64,000 bases of DNA from a virus, in IMG/VR virus record IMGVR_UViG_3300033233_000017, positions 38,727-102,726 of that record. The stretch is one strand, 5' to 3'. Positions 58,613 through 64,000 of the stretch are shown in pieces. A model generated the notes under the pieces. It did not search any database. It was not told the origin of the DNA and was given only the letters and a program-made list of their open reading frames with translations. A program made the position numbers and the translations under genes. Within the stretch, counting starts at the first letter, position 1, and each line of letters opens with the position of its first letter.

Positions 58613-58780
58613 TTACTCCGTCTCGTTGATGGCGATGCCGGCATTCGCCCACATCACCGCCTGTTGCAGATTGGTGTACGCGAGCGCCTTGGCATCGGCA
58701 CGAATCCGCTCATACCGCGCCGCTTGGTCGCCAAAGGGCTTGTGGTACGTGAAGATGTTCTCGATTTCCTTTGTGGTCAT
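58613..58780 (-). CDS. Acb2/Tad1 hairpin-like small protein (shortened), 55 aa
   Basis: The 55-residue product (IENIFTYHKPFGDQAARYER, then NLQQAVMWANAGIAINE) closely fits the Acb2/Tad1-type hairpin family (DUF7681 pattern) of phage proteins: an aromatic FTYH start, RYExIR, an AK-LA helix, and AVMWANA-IA at the end. Characterised members bind cyclic nucleotide signals of CBASS defence. The usual stretch between the two helices (about 15-20 residues with a PxSxE pattern) is missing here. It lies directly before the ParB-like gene in the map and downstream of it in transcription. Activity is inferred from family only; a function outside CBASS is possible. Confidence 0.6.
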   Translation of the reverse strand: MTTKEIENIFTYHKPFGDQAARYERIRADAKALAYTNLQQAVMWANAGIAINETE

Positions 58781-58783
58781 AGG

Positions 58784-59827
58784 TTACTCGTCCTTCCAGG
58801 GCGCGTCGTCGCTCTCTGCTTCGGAATTACGCGCCGATGCCGGGTCGATGAAGTTAAGCGCCTCCGTGGTGGCGCAGGTTAACCGTTCCACGGTATGCTG
58901 CACCACCGTCGTCGGCACATCCACGCTCCAGCCATCCTGGTCGTTGATCTTTACCCGAACCTTCATACCCGGCTTCAGCATCGCGCCACGCTTGAACGTA
59001 TGTGCGCATACGTGGAACGCTTCTTCGACCGAGACCCCCAACACCCGTACCCCGTTTGAGATGCGGGTGTGGAGAGTCAACGGTGGCGAGATTTGGGTGC
59101 CCTGTTCGAGTACCATGATTTCCGGTAGCGGCAACGGGACCGCTGGCGCGGGTTCCGGCACGGCGGCTTCGGCGTGGACTACCATGGTCTTCGACTTCGG
59201 CTCCGGACTGCGGAACCGCTCCCGTGTTTCGCGCTTTTTGCTGGCTGCCTCCCGCACCGCCTCCGGCCCCTCTTCCACCAGCCTGCGCTGTTCGGCTTTG
59301 GGTAGGTTGACGATCTCCGCAGCCGCCGTGACCGCAACGTCCCCAGAGGCCACGGCGTCGTTCAACTGCGCATCCCCGAATTCGACCACCTGCTGCGCCG
59401 CTTCGATCATGCGCGGCGAGACGTGCATGGTTTCCGCTACCTGCTCGGAGATCTTACCCTGCGGCACTTCTCCCGCCGCCTTGCGCCCGCGCTTGGTTTC
59501 AGCCTTGAGCAGTTTGGCGATCTTGGCCCCGATGTGGGCGCGTTGCGAATCGCTCAGGTGCCGCCGCGTCAGATTCAGGCTGACGACGAAATCGGTCAGC
59601 GATCCTTGCCCGTCCCAGGTCTGATAGGGCGGCTCGACATCCAGGGCTTTACAGGCGTTGTAGCGGTTGCGCCCGTCGATGACGGAGCCGTCTGGATGCA
59701 ACCAGAGCGGTTGGCGCACGCCGTTGCGGGCGATATCGGCCTGTAAATCGGCGGAGGCGCGGCGGTCCATCAAGGGGAAGAGGGCGCAAACGGAGTGAAA
59801 CGGTCGTTCTTGCATGTTGTTTGTCAT
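58784..59827 (-). CDS. ParB/KorB-like DNA-binding protein, 347 aa
   Basis: I start at ATG 59827; an ATG at 59860 is possible. Residues about 25-60 carry the ParB N-terminal pattern (RNGVRQPLWLHP, then GSVIDGRNRYNAC), followed by LNLTRRHLSDSQRAHIGAKI. An H-T-H-like region follows (SEQVAETMHVSPRMIEAAQQ), as in KorB and phage ParB proteins. The second half is Pro/Glu-rich and then a small beta domain. Such proteins bind palindromic DNA sites, or in some phages act as nucleases. A copy of the dispersed palindrome (58998) lies in this gene. It follows several small genes in a tight array. Confidence 0.8.
   Translation of the reverse strand: MTNNMQERPFHSVCALFPLMDRRASADLQADIARNGVRQPLWLHPDGSVIDGRNRYNACKALDVEPPYQTWDGQGSLTDFVVSLNLTRRHLSDSQRAHIGAKIAKLLKAETKRGRKAAGEVPQGKISEQVAETMHVSPRMIEAAQQVVEFGDAQLNDAVASGDVAVTAAAEIVNLPKAEQRRLVEEGPEAVREAASKKRETRERFRSPEPKSKTMVVHAEAAVPEPAPAVPLPLPEIMVLEQGTQISPPLTLHTRISNGVRVLGVSVEEAFHVCAHTFKRGAMLKPGMKVRVKINDQDGWSVDVPTTVVQHTVERLTCATTEALNFIDPASARNSEAESDDAPWKDE
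58998..59011. repeat. Dispersed palindrome copy (GTATGTGCGCATAC)
   Basis: Exact copy inside the ParB/KorB-like gene, read as VCAHT. Confidence 0.8.
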
Positions 59828-59892
59828 CTTAAGTTTGCACCCAATCACGCAAGTGGTCAACGTTAAAGAGCGCAGATCTGCGCTGATTCTTC

Positions 59893-60051
59893 TTAGCGCC
59901 AGAAGTATAGAATACCCGCGATCCAGAATGCCGTCTCAATCACGGTTAAGGCTGACTCTATCGGTGTGTAGACCACTGGCTTTCCTGTCTTCGCCACGCG
60001 AATGGCGGCTCCGCCCACGAACGCTCCGATCAGCAACCATTTGAACCACAT
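59893..60051 (-). CDS. Small membrane protein, 52 aa
   Basis: The ATG shares its A with the TAA of the preceding gene (TAATG). The product has two hydrophobic stretches (LLIGAFVGGAA near residue 6 and TAFWIAGILYFW near 40) around a short polar part (RVAKTGKPVVYTP). Two spans are likely. Function unknown; tiny membrane proteins recur in this block. Confidence 0.6.
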   Translation of the reverse strand: MWFKWLLIGAFVGGAAIRVAKTGKPVVYTPIESALTVIETAFWIAGILYFWR

Positions 60052-60209
60052 TATCCTAACCTCGTTCTTTTGCGGAGCCAGCGGGCCGGATTGTTTACCA
60101 GCCGTCTGCCTAGTTTCCTATTACTGGAGTCACCCAGATAGGGTTCGGCCAAGCTGCCCAAGGTGACTAGCCTTGGCCGGGGATCGCGCCCCCACGCCGC
60201 CGCTGGCAT
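60051..60209 (-). CDS. Basic small protein, 52 aa
   Basis: ATG 60209 follows AAGGCGAG, and the stop overlaps the next start as TAATG, which argues for real translation. The C-terminus is basic (RRLVNNPARWLRKRTRLG), so nucleic-acid binding is possible. A longer frame to 60302 is rejected because its N-terminus overlaps the next gene in a low-complexity Arg/Gly region. Confidence 0.45.
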   Translation of the reverse strand: MPAAAWGRDPRPRLVTLGSLAEPYLGDSSNRKLGRRLVNNPARWLRKRTRLG

Positions 60210-60217
60210 AACTCGCC

Positions 60218-60439
60218 TTATCTGGCTGTAGCCTCGTCCGGAGCGGAATCTTCTGCCGTGGCCTGCTGGCATGTCGGCTGGCATGTCGGCTCCACCATCC
60301 AACCGTTCCAGCGTTGCGATATGTAGGACAGCACGCGAACCTGCTCGGAAAAACTGAGAGGACTCAACGCCTGTATCACGCCGGAGATGGCCTGAACCTC
60401 CGGATCGGATGCAACTACTTCTTTCTTTCGTGGCGACAT
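60218..60439 (-). CDS. Small helical protein, 73 aa
   Basis: ATG 60439 is chosen over a far-upstream frame start. The core (SGVIQALSPLSFSEQVRVLS) has the L-x3-EQ-RVL-x-Y pattern common in small phage early proteins of unknown function. The end carries a short repeat (CQPTCQ). It lies 8 bases after the basic 52-residue gene in the map. Confidence 0.6.
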   Translation of the reverse strand: MSPRKKEVVASDPEVQAISGVIQALSPLSFSEQVRVLSYISQRWNGWMVEPTCQPTCQQATAEDSAPDEATAR

Positions 60440-60462
60440 CTTTCTACTCTCCCTTTTCAGAC

Positions 60463-60720
60463 TCAACGTTTCACTAACAATTTCGGGACGCGCAGAACCG
60501 CGTCCAACTCGAAGATCCGGCGCTCCGTAACCGCCATAGCCTCTTCCCATGTCGCGCCTGCTCCGACGTTCTCGCTGCCCCTCCAGATCATACACTTCCG
60601 CGATGGGCGCACGCGCTCAGAAACTCCCATTTTAGGACCCCACCTCTCGCGGGCGATCTTCAATGCCTGCTTCCAGGTCAGCGGAGCAAACTCGTGGAAC
60701 AACTCCAGATCGTAGCTCAT
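60463..60720 (-). CDS. Hypothetical protein, 85 aa
   Basis: A charged helical protein (LTWKQALKIARERWGPKMGV, then AMAVTERRIFELDAVLR) with a central aromatic segment (CMIWRGSENVGAGATW). Start at ATG 60720 (MSYDLELF). No family recognised. It lies between two small early genes in a tightly packed array, spaced 12-24 bases from each. Confidence 0.6.
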   Translation of the reverse strand: MSYDLELFHEFAPLTWKQALKIARERWGPKMGVSERVRPSRKCMIWRGSENVGAGATWEEAMAVTERRIFELDAVLRVPKLLVKR

Positions 60721-60731
60721 AAACGTTCCAT

Positions 60732-60914
60732 TTAGACGCTGGAGGTCGCGTTCACCGCCGAAATGCGTTGCTTGGCATCGAACAGAATCCCCCGGATGGC
60801 TTGATGGCGGTTGATCTGTTTAATCCAGTAGGCGTAGCGGGCTAGGTCGCCGTCCTCGATGTCGCAGGCTGCCATCCTCGCAGCATCGGCCATCTGTGAC
60901 TCTGCGTACCTCAC
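60732..60914 (-). CDS. Hypothetical protein, 60 aa
   Basis: I start at GTG 60914, which forms a GTGA overlap with the stop of a 31-residue frame. A TTG at 60929 is less likely. The product is helical (AACDIEDGDLARYAYWIKQI) with a basic end. No family recognised. Confidence 0.55.
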   Translation of the reverse strand: MRYAESQMADAARMAACDIEDGDLARYAYWIKQINRHQAIRGILFDAKQRISAVNATSSV

Positions 60915-61006
60915 GGAGCACGAAAGCAACTCACAGTACGCGCAGCCGATAGCGCGCCACCGTAGCCGATGTATCGCCCGTCTGGGCCTTTGTTAAGGAG
61001 GGTCAT
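60911..61006 (-). CDS. Possible 31-residue protein
   Basis: ATG 61006 (MTLLNKGPDGRYIGYGG) ends with a TGA that overlaps the next GTG as GTGA. The short frame has a Gly-rich middle. Support comes only from the overlap and a moderate GGTGAG upstream. Confidence 0.3.
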   Translation of the reverse strand: MTLLNKGPDGRYIGYGGALSAARTVSCFRAP

Positions 61007-61045
61007 GGGCGGATCTCACCGCTCCGGATGCGCTCGGCTAGTGTC

Positions 61046-61621
61046 CTAGTGGTTCTCTGCAAATCCACCCTCCCACCCAGGCGTATTCGGGCCATCGTAA
61101 TCAGCAGTCTTTAGCTTCTCTTCCCCATTGGCGAAGTCCTTCAGCCATTCAATTGCGGCATCCCACCCAGAGTTGAAATCCTTTGTGTATTCCACCTCGG
61201 TTGATTCCTCTGTGATCTCTTTGAGCCGCCGTGCCGCATCCTCCAGCGCCTTCGCCGCGACCTCCCGGTCGTGCGCGGGCAGGACGGCGGAGGGGTCATG
61301 CTTGATGTTTCGACCCAACCAATAGCTGAGTGACTCCATCGCTATGCTTTTCGAATTCCCTATTTCAGTGTGTTGATGATGATAGTCATCCCATCGACGG
61401 TTTACTTCATTCACTATTCCTGACAGTGCCACTTCCAACTCTGCGCATCGGGATTTGAGAGTAGATAGGGCGGCGACGGCTCCGAGCGGCCACAGCCCAA
61501 ACTCGTGTCCGGCTGCTTCTTTGGCCTGCTTCATCGCGGCATCCCATCGGGACTGTAGAGCATCGCACGCTGCCTGCAACCGCTCTGCCTGTAACTTCCA
61601 AACCTCTTCGGTCCCCGCCAT
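61046..61621 (-). CDS. Helical early protein, 191 aa
   Basis: An alpha-helical, charged protein (LQAERLQAACDALQSRWDAA, then EVAAKALEDAARRLKEITEE) with a Trp-rich end (DAAIEWLKDFANG). No enzyme motif seen. Its size and composition fit phage early proteins of unknown function with coiled-coil parts. It is separated by 5 bases from the 150-residue gene. Confidence 0.6.
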   Translation of the reverse strand: MAGTEEVWKLQAERLQAACDALQSRWDAAMKQAKEAAGHEFGLWPLGAVAALSTLKSRCAELEVALSGIVNEVNRRWDDYHHQHTEIGNSKSIAMESLSYWLGRNIKHDPSAVLPAHDREVAAKALEDAARRLKEITEESTEVEYTKDFNSGWDAAIEWLKDFANGEEKLKTADYDGPNTPGWEGGFAENH

Positions 61622-61626
61622 GTGCT

Positions 61627-62079
61627 TTACACCTCCACCAACGGGACTTCGATCCCGCGCTTGAGCAATCCCTTGCGCACGGCATAGGGGCTCGTGCGCC
61701 CGCCGAACATCACCTCAACCCAGTGCCCCATCGCTGGAGCCACCCCGTAGTTCGGGTTCCACAGGTCGATGTCGATCTCGATCAGGTTCTCCGGGTGCGC
61801 TACCACCTGCATAGAATACCGGGCGCAACTCTCGCGCCATCCGTACCGCGCGGTCGCGCCGTGGTTCTGCACCGCGTCCCAGCGTTCAAAGGCCGGAAAG
61901 TCAGGCACGGTCTTGTGTTGTGCGTTCGACAGGTAGTGCAGGAACACGTCGTTCCAGCGGAACAGCGTCCGGTCCGGAAGCATATGCACGGGAATCAGCA
62001 GCGGAAATCCATACGCGGCAAACACCGCCCGGAAGTTCTGGAGTGATTGTTCCGCTAGAACGTCAGACCGCAAGCGCAC
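61627..62079 (-). CDS. Hypothetical protein, 150 aa
   Basis: The start overlaps the helix-turn-helix gene by 17 bases. It shows mixed alpha/beta composition with several aromatic segments (RTLFRWNDVFLHYLSNAQHK, NLIEIDIDLWNPNYGVAPAM) and a conserved-looking GHWVEVMFGGRTSPYAVR near the end. I see no known catalytic set. A small enzyme or DNA-binding partner cannot be excluded. Confidence 0.55.
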   Translation of the reverse strand: MRLRSDVLAEQSLQNFRAVFAAYGFPLLIPVHMLPDRTLFRWNDVFLHYLSNAQHKTVPDFPAFERWDAVQNHGATARYGWRESCARYSMQVVAHPENLIEIDIDLWNPNYGVAPAMGHWVEVMFGGRTSPYAVRKGLLKRGIEVPLVEV

Positions 62080-62260
62080 GCGCCCTCCTTAGTATCTCCG
62101 GCTTGGGCACCCACACGCGCCCATCCGCGTTTGTGACAACGTACTCCAACTCGCCCGCCCGAACCATCCTCGTGATCTCCGCAGGGTTCACGTGCAGCCA
62201 GTGGGCGGCGGAGTCGATGGTCAGATAAATCACTCCGTCAACTTCAAACGTTCTGCTCAC
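62063..62260 (-). CDS. Excisionase-type helix-turn-helix protein, 65 aa
   Basis: The sequence IDSAAHWLHVNPAEITRMVR followed by VWVPKPEILRRAR has the layout of helix-turn-helix/winged small DNA-binding proteins of the MerR/excisionase type. It overlaps both neighbours (ATGA at 62257-62260). Probably a regulator; no integrase is seen nearby, so excision is only one possibility. Confidence 0.6.
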   Translation of the reverse strand: MSRTFEVDGVIYLTIDSAAHWLHVNPAEITRMVRAGELEYVVTNADGRVWVPKPEILRRARALAV

Positions 62261-62457
62261 GACTCTATCCTAGCCTGACGCATATGCGCCTGCTGTTGCC
62301 GTACCCATGCGACGGAGATGTACCAGAGCCCCCCCGGTTGCTTGTACGCCGCTTCGCGGGGGATCTTTCCCTGCGCCAGCCAGCGCCGGATGGTGCGCTC
62401 GGAAATATCCAACTGCTGCGCCGCCAGAGGCGGACTCATGTATGCCGGCGCGCTCAT
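62257..62457 (-). CDS. Excisionase/MerR-type helix-turn-helix protein, 66 aa
   Basis: ATG 62457 (MSAPAYMSPPLAAQQLD) is chosen because it forms an ATGA overlap with the zinc-ribbon gene's stop; an upstream frame to 62574 is rejected. LAAQQLDISERTIRRWLAQG then IPREAAYKQPGGLWYISVAW is a clear helix-turn-helix with a wing. Together with the next gene it forms a pair of small regulators. A degenerate palindrome half-site (CATATGCGCC) lies at its 3' end. Confidence 0.7.
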   Translation of the reverse strand: MSAPAYMSPPLAAQQLDISERTIRRWLAQGKIPREAAYKQPGGLWYISVAWVRQQQAHMRQARIES

Positions 62458-62741
62458 GCTGACACCTTCACTTCCGTTTTGTGGCACCAGCACGCCTCTC
62501 TGCCCTTCCAGTCGCAGCCCACTGCGGGGCAAGTATTCAGAGGACGAACCGAGAACGAGTGTCCATTCGGGCACGCAAAGTAGAACGTCCGGCAGTTGTC
62601 GTCGTGATTATGGCCGGGAGGAGAATAATACCCAACCAGTGTGGACTTGCACCCCGGAGAGTAGCAAGACGTTCCACAGATCGGGCATTCATGCGTCAGT
62701 GTGCTGACCGAAGACCAGTTGACGTTTGGTAGTTCGATCAC
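62454..62741 (-). CDS. Zinc-ribbon protein, 95 aa
   Basis: The protein has several Cys/His knuckles: ECPICGTSCYSPGC near residue 18, CRTFYFACPNGHSF, CPAVGCDW and CWCH at the end. Two zinc sites are likely. It overlaps both neighbours (ATGA). It probably binds DNA or proteins; no known enzyme. Confidence 0.65.
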   Translation of the reverse strand: MIELPNVNWSSVSTLTHECPICGTSCYSPGCKSTLVGYYSPPGHNHDDNCRTFYFACPNGHSFSVRPLNTCPAVGCDWKGREACWCHKTEVKVSA

Positions 62742-63031
62742 AGGCCCAACTCCTTCAGTCGCGCTTCGAGTTCAGGGAAGTAAGCCTTGATCGGCTTCCA
62801 TCCACGCGCCATTTCGGTGTAACTAAAGGCGTTGAAAAGATCCCATAACTCGCTGGCAACCGGGACACCACCTGATCTCATCTTGGAGTAAGAGCACTTA
62901 CTAATCCGATCAATCAGGCAGGAACGATATTCCAGCGCGCGCTTACCCCGAGATAATTCCCGCAACGCCTCCAGCCAAGCTCCAACGATGAGCGCCGACA
63001 ACCCGATCCACACATATACTTCCCATCTCAT
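62738..63031 (-). CDS. Single-span membrane protein, 97 aa
   Basis: Residues 4-22 are hydrophobic (VYVWIGLSALIVGAW), and the rest is charged and helical (RGKRALEYRSCLIDRISKCS). ATG 63031 overlaps the previous stop as ATGA. The topology suggests a membrane-anchored small protein with an inner domain. One of three consecutive membrane proteins. Confidence 0.6.
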   Translation of the reverse strand: MRWEVYVWIGLSALIVGAWLEALRELSRGKRALEYRSCLIDRISKCSYSKMRSGGVPVASELWDLFNAFSYTEMARGWKPIKAYFPELEARLKELGL

Positions 63032-63150
63032 CGCACCGCTCCTGCATCAGTGATTGCCATAACGCTGAAGACGATCATCACGAAACACACCACAATCACC
63101 GCGATCACCGCCATTACCCAACCGATGTCTTCCGGATATTCGTCCATCAT
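63028..63150 (-). CDS. Very short membrane peptide, 40 aa
   Basis: The product (WVMAVIAVIVVCFVMIVFSV) is one transmembrane helix with a short acidic start. Starts at ATG 63150, sharing the TGATG overlap with the next gene, and its TGA overlaps the following ATG. Too small for standard gene calling, but the overlaps on both sides argue for translation. Confidence 0.6.
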   Translation of the reverse strand: MMDEYPEDIGWVMAVIAVIVVCFVMIVFSVMAITDAGAVR

Positions 63151-63260
63151 CACTTATTACATACTGCCCGGATCAGCGCCGATAAGATAATCGCCGTTCC
63201 CAGGAAGTACAATGCCCCCAAGATAGATCCTAATTGGGATTGCTGGAAGTAAATCACCAT
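63150..63260 (-). CDS. Very short membrane peptide, 36 aa
   Basis: ATG 63260 follows GGAGGGAACT, a strong ribosome-binding site. The peptide has one hydrophobic span (LGALYFLGTAIILSALIRAV). Its TGA overlaps the next ATG. It is the first cistron after the promoter at 63300-63272. Confidence 0.6.
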   Translation of the reverse strand: MVIYFQQSQLGSILGALYFLGTAIILSALIRAVCNK

Positions 63261-63271
63261 AGTTCCCTCCA

Positions 63272-63300
63272 AGTATGTGTCCGACGTGTCACCCTGTCAA
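63272..63300 (-). promoter_or_regulatory. Sigma70-like promoter with direct repeats
   Basis: TTGACA (63300-63295) and CATACT (63277-63272), 17 bases apart. The -10 lies only 11 bases from ATG 63260, so the transcript would be almost leaderless. GTGTC repeats inside the spacer (63278 and 63286 on the plus strand) could be an operator. Confidence 0.65.
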
Positions 63301-63303
63301 GAG

Positions 63304-63480
63304 TTATTTAGGCTCTTTTTGTTGCTTTTCGTCCCAGAGCGAAAATTGCTCCAAACTTACTCCCGACTTACGATGCTCCTGGTAACGTATGCGCGCGTAC
63401 CCGTGGCGCTCCAGCAGGCGCAGCATTGTCAACCGGAGTAACTCAGCGTTAGAGATAGTGAGTTCCGTCCTACCGTGCAT
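63304..63480 (-). CDS. Small charged protein, 58 aa
   Basis: ATG 63480 (MHGRTELTISNAELLRLTML) to TAA 63304. The sequence is a normal helical small protein with a basic middle (RHGYARIRYQEHRK) and a Lys/Glu-rich end. It overlaps the preceding 69-residue gene by 11 bases. A palindrome copy at 63387 falls in its basic segment. Function unknown. Confidence 0.6.
   Translation of the reverse strand: MHGRTELTISNAELLRLTMLRLLERHGYARIRYQEHRKSGVSLEQFSLWDEKQQKEPK
63387..63400. repeat. Dispersed palindrome copy (GTATGCGCGCGTAC)
   Basis: Exact consensus copy inside the 58-residue gene (read as YARIR), 87 bases upstream of the promoter at 63300. Confidence 0.8.
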
Positions 63481-63679
63481 GGTTGATTTCCCGGATGCGC
63501 TCCATGCTCTGGTCCATTTTCTGATTCAATGCGTTGGAGACACGGCACACTTCGACTTCCAGAGCATGTAACATCTCGACCAGCGGGGCATCGGTCGGAA
63601 AAGGTGCAGCCCCCGGAATCTCCATGATCCTCCAGATGCGGAAGATGACTCTACGGCACGCCTGTTCTTCGGTTGTCAT
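63470..63679 (-). CDS. Hypothetical protein, 69 aa
   Basis: A small helical protein (TTEEQACRRVIFRIWRIMEI, then LEVEVCRVSNALNQKMDQSM). ATG 63679 overlaps the previous stop as ATGA. No known motif. Confidence 0.55.
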   Translation of the reverse strand: MTTEEQACRRVIFRIWRIMEIPGAAPFPTDAPLVEMLHALEVEVCRVSNALNQKMDQSMERIREINHAR

Positions 63680-63879
63680 GGCGTGCTCCTTCCGTATTTC
63701 TCCATCAGGCTCGCCAGTTCGCGCTGATACTGAGCGTTGTTCTCGGCAGTGATGGCATCGAATCGTGACTGAACAAACACGAAGCCTGTGCAGTCACGGG
63801 GATTGGAGTGCTCTCTCGCTATGCGATCACAGGCTCCGCACCGTTGATTGTGATACGGTATGCCCAACTGGTCATCCAT
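63676..63879 (-). CDS. Small Cys/His protein, 67 aa
   Basis: The product has a possible metal site (HNQRCGACDRIAREHSNPRD with a later Cys) and a helical C-terminus (NNAQYQRELASLMEKYGRS). It overlaps its downstream neighbour as ATGA and starts 5 bases after the truncated gene. Function unknown. Confidence 0.55.
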   Translation of the reverse strand: MDDQLGIPYHNQRCGACDRIAREHSNPRDCTGFVFVQSRFDAITAENNAQYQRELASLMEKYGRSTP

Positions 63880-63883
63880 GAAT

Positions 63884-64000
63884 TCACACTTTAGTGAGGA
63901 CGTGCGGCTTCTTTGCGTCTCCTCCAGATTCGACGTATTCCTTCATCGCGGACATGGCAAAGTCGAGGACGCGGCGGGCGATCTCGTCGGGAATGTTGTC
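63884..64000 (-). CDS. Unknown protein, C-terminal fragment
   Basis: The last 38 codons of a gene that begins beyond the right end (DNIPDEIARRVLDFAMSAM at the edge), ending with TGA at 63886-63884. Helical and acidic start with a Lys-rich end. No family recognised. Confidence 0.6.
   Translation of the reverse strand, partial: DNIPDEIARRVLDFAMSAMKEYVESGGDAKKPHVLTKV

Noticed and set aside
62063-62457. Two excisionase-like proteins as evidence of an integrated prophage
   Set aside because: No integrase, attachment site or host flank is visible; small helix-turn-helix proteins are also common in lytic phages.

Overview
The window reads as part of the genome of a tailed bacteriophage of the short-tailed (podovirus-like) type. 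It holds a nearly complete late module on the minus strand: terminase, portal, scaffold, HK97-fold capsid, head-tail adaptors, a tail-nozzle-like protein, internal virion (ejection) proteins and a 3,115-residue polyvalent protein. No DNA polymerase, RNA polymerase, integrase or clear endolysin is present, so the genome continues beyond both ends. Secreted proteins with a BACON-like domain and fibronectin-like surface proteins resemble those common in Acidobacteriota, so I infer, weakly, an acidobacterial host.

Layout in the direction of late transcription, right to left. (1) 63.9-57.9 kb is a packed block of small genes, many overlapping as ATGA/GTGA/TAATG. It includes zinc-ribbon proteins, two small helix-turn-helix proteins, several very short membrane peptides, a ParB/KorB-like DNA-binding protein and a 55-residue protein resembling the Acb2/Tad1 hairpin family. 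A ribbon-helix-helix-like gene at 57,922 runs the opposite way, at the head of the late block. (2) 57.9-41.7 kb carries membrane/coiled-coil proteins, then tail-fibre and depolymerase genes. Five of these encode proteins with Sec signal peptides, among them a heparinase-like lyase and a pectate-lyase-fold protein. (3) 41.7-30 kb carries the terminases, portal, a tRNA-Pro(UGG), scaffold, major capsid and structural genes. (4) 31.5-19.4 kb carries adaptors, nozzle and tail proteins, and a GNAT-like virion protein. (5) 19.4-4.8 kb carries the internal virion proteins and the giant polyvalent protein (ParB-like domain, SF2 helicase, 2H phosphoesterase, ART-like domain, HExxH peptidase). (6) 1-4.8 kb runs on the plus strand and converges on the late block: two glycosyltransferases, a methyltransferase and zinc-finger proteins. 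A signal-peptide gene at 20,185, also on the plus strand, looks like a moron.

Regulation can be partly read. Five good sigma70-like promoters, all with a 17-bp spacer, lie on the minus strand at about 63.3, 56.6, 54.1, 38.9 and 35.0 kb, and two strong hairpin terminators lie at 56.5 and 31.5 kb. The most striking pattern is a 14-bp near-palindrome, consensus GTATGYGCGCRTAC, found at 16 places spread through the window. Six copies are intergenic and ten lie in genes, in all reading frames. Its regular scatter, its position upstream of four of the five promoters, and the ParB/KorB-like gene (which itself carries a copy) suggest a dispersed operator or centromere-like system. Three small same-strand ORFs in the +1 frame lie inside linkers of the giant gene, each with a plausible ribosome-binding site.
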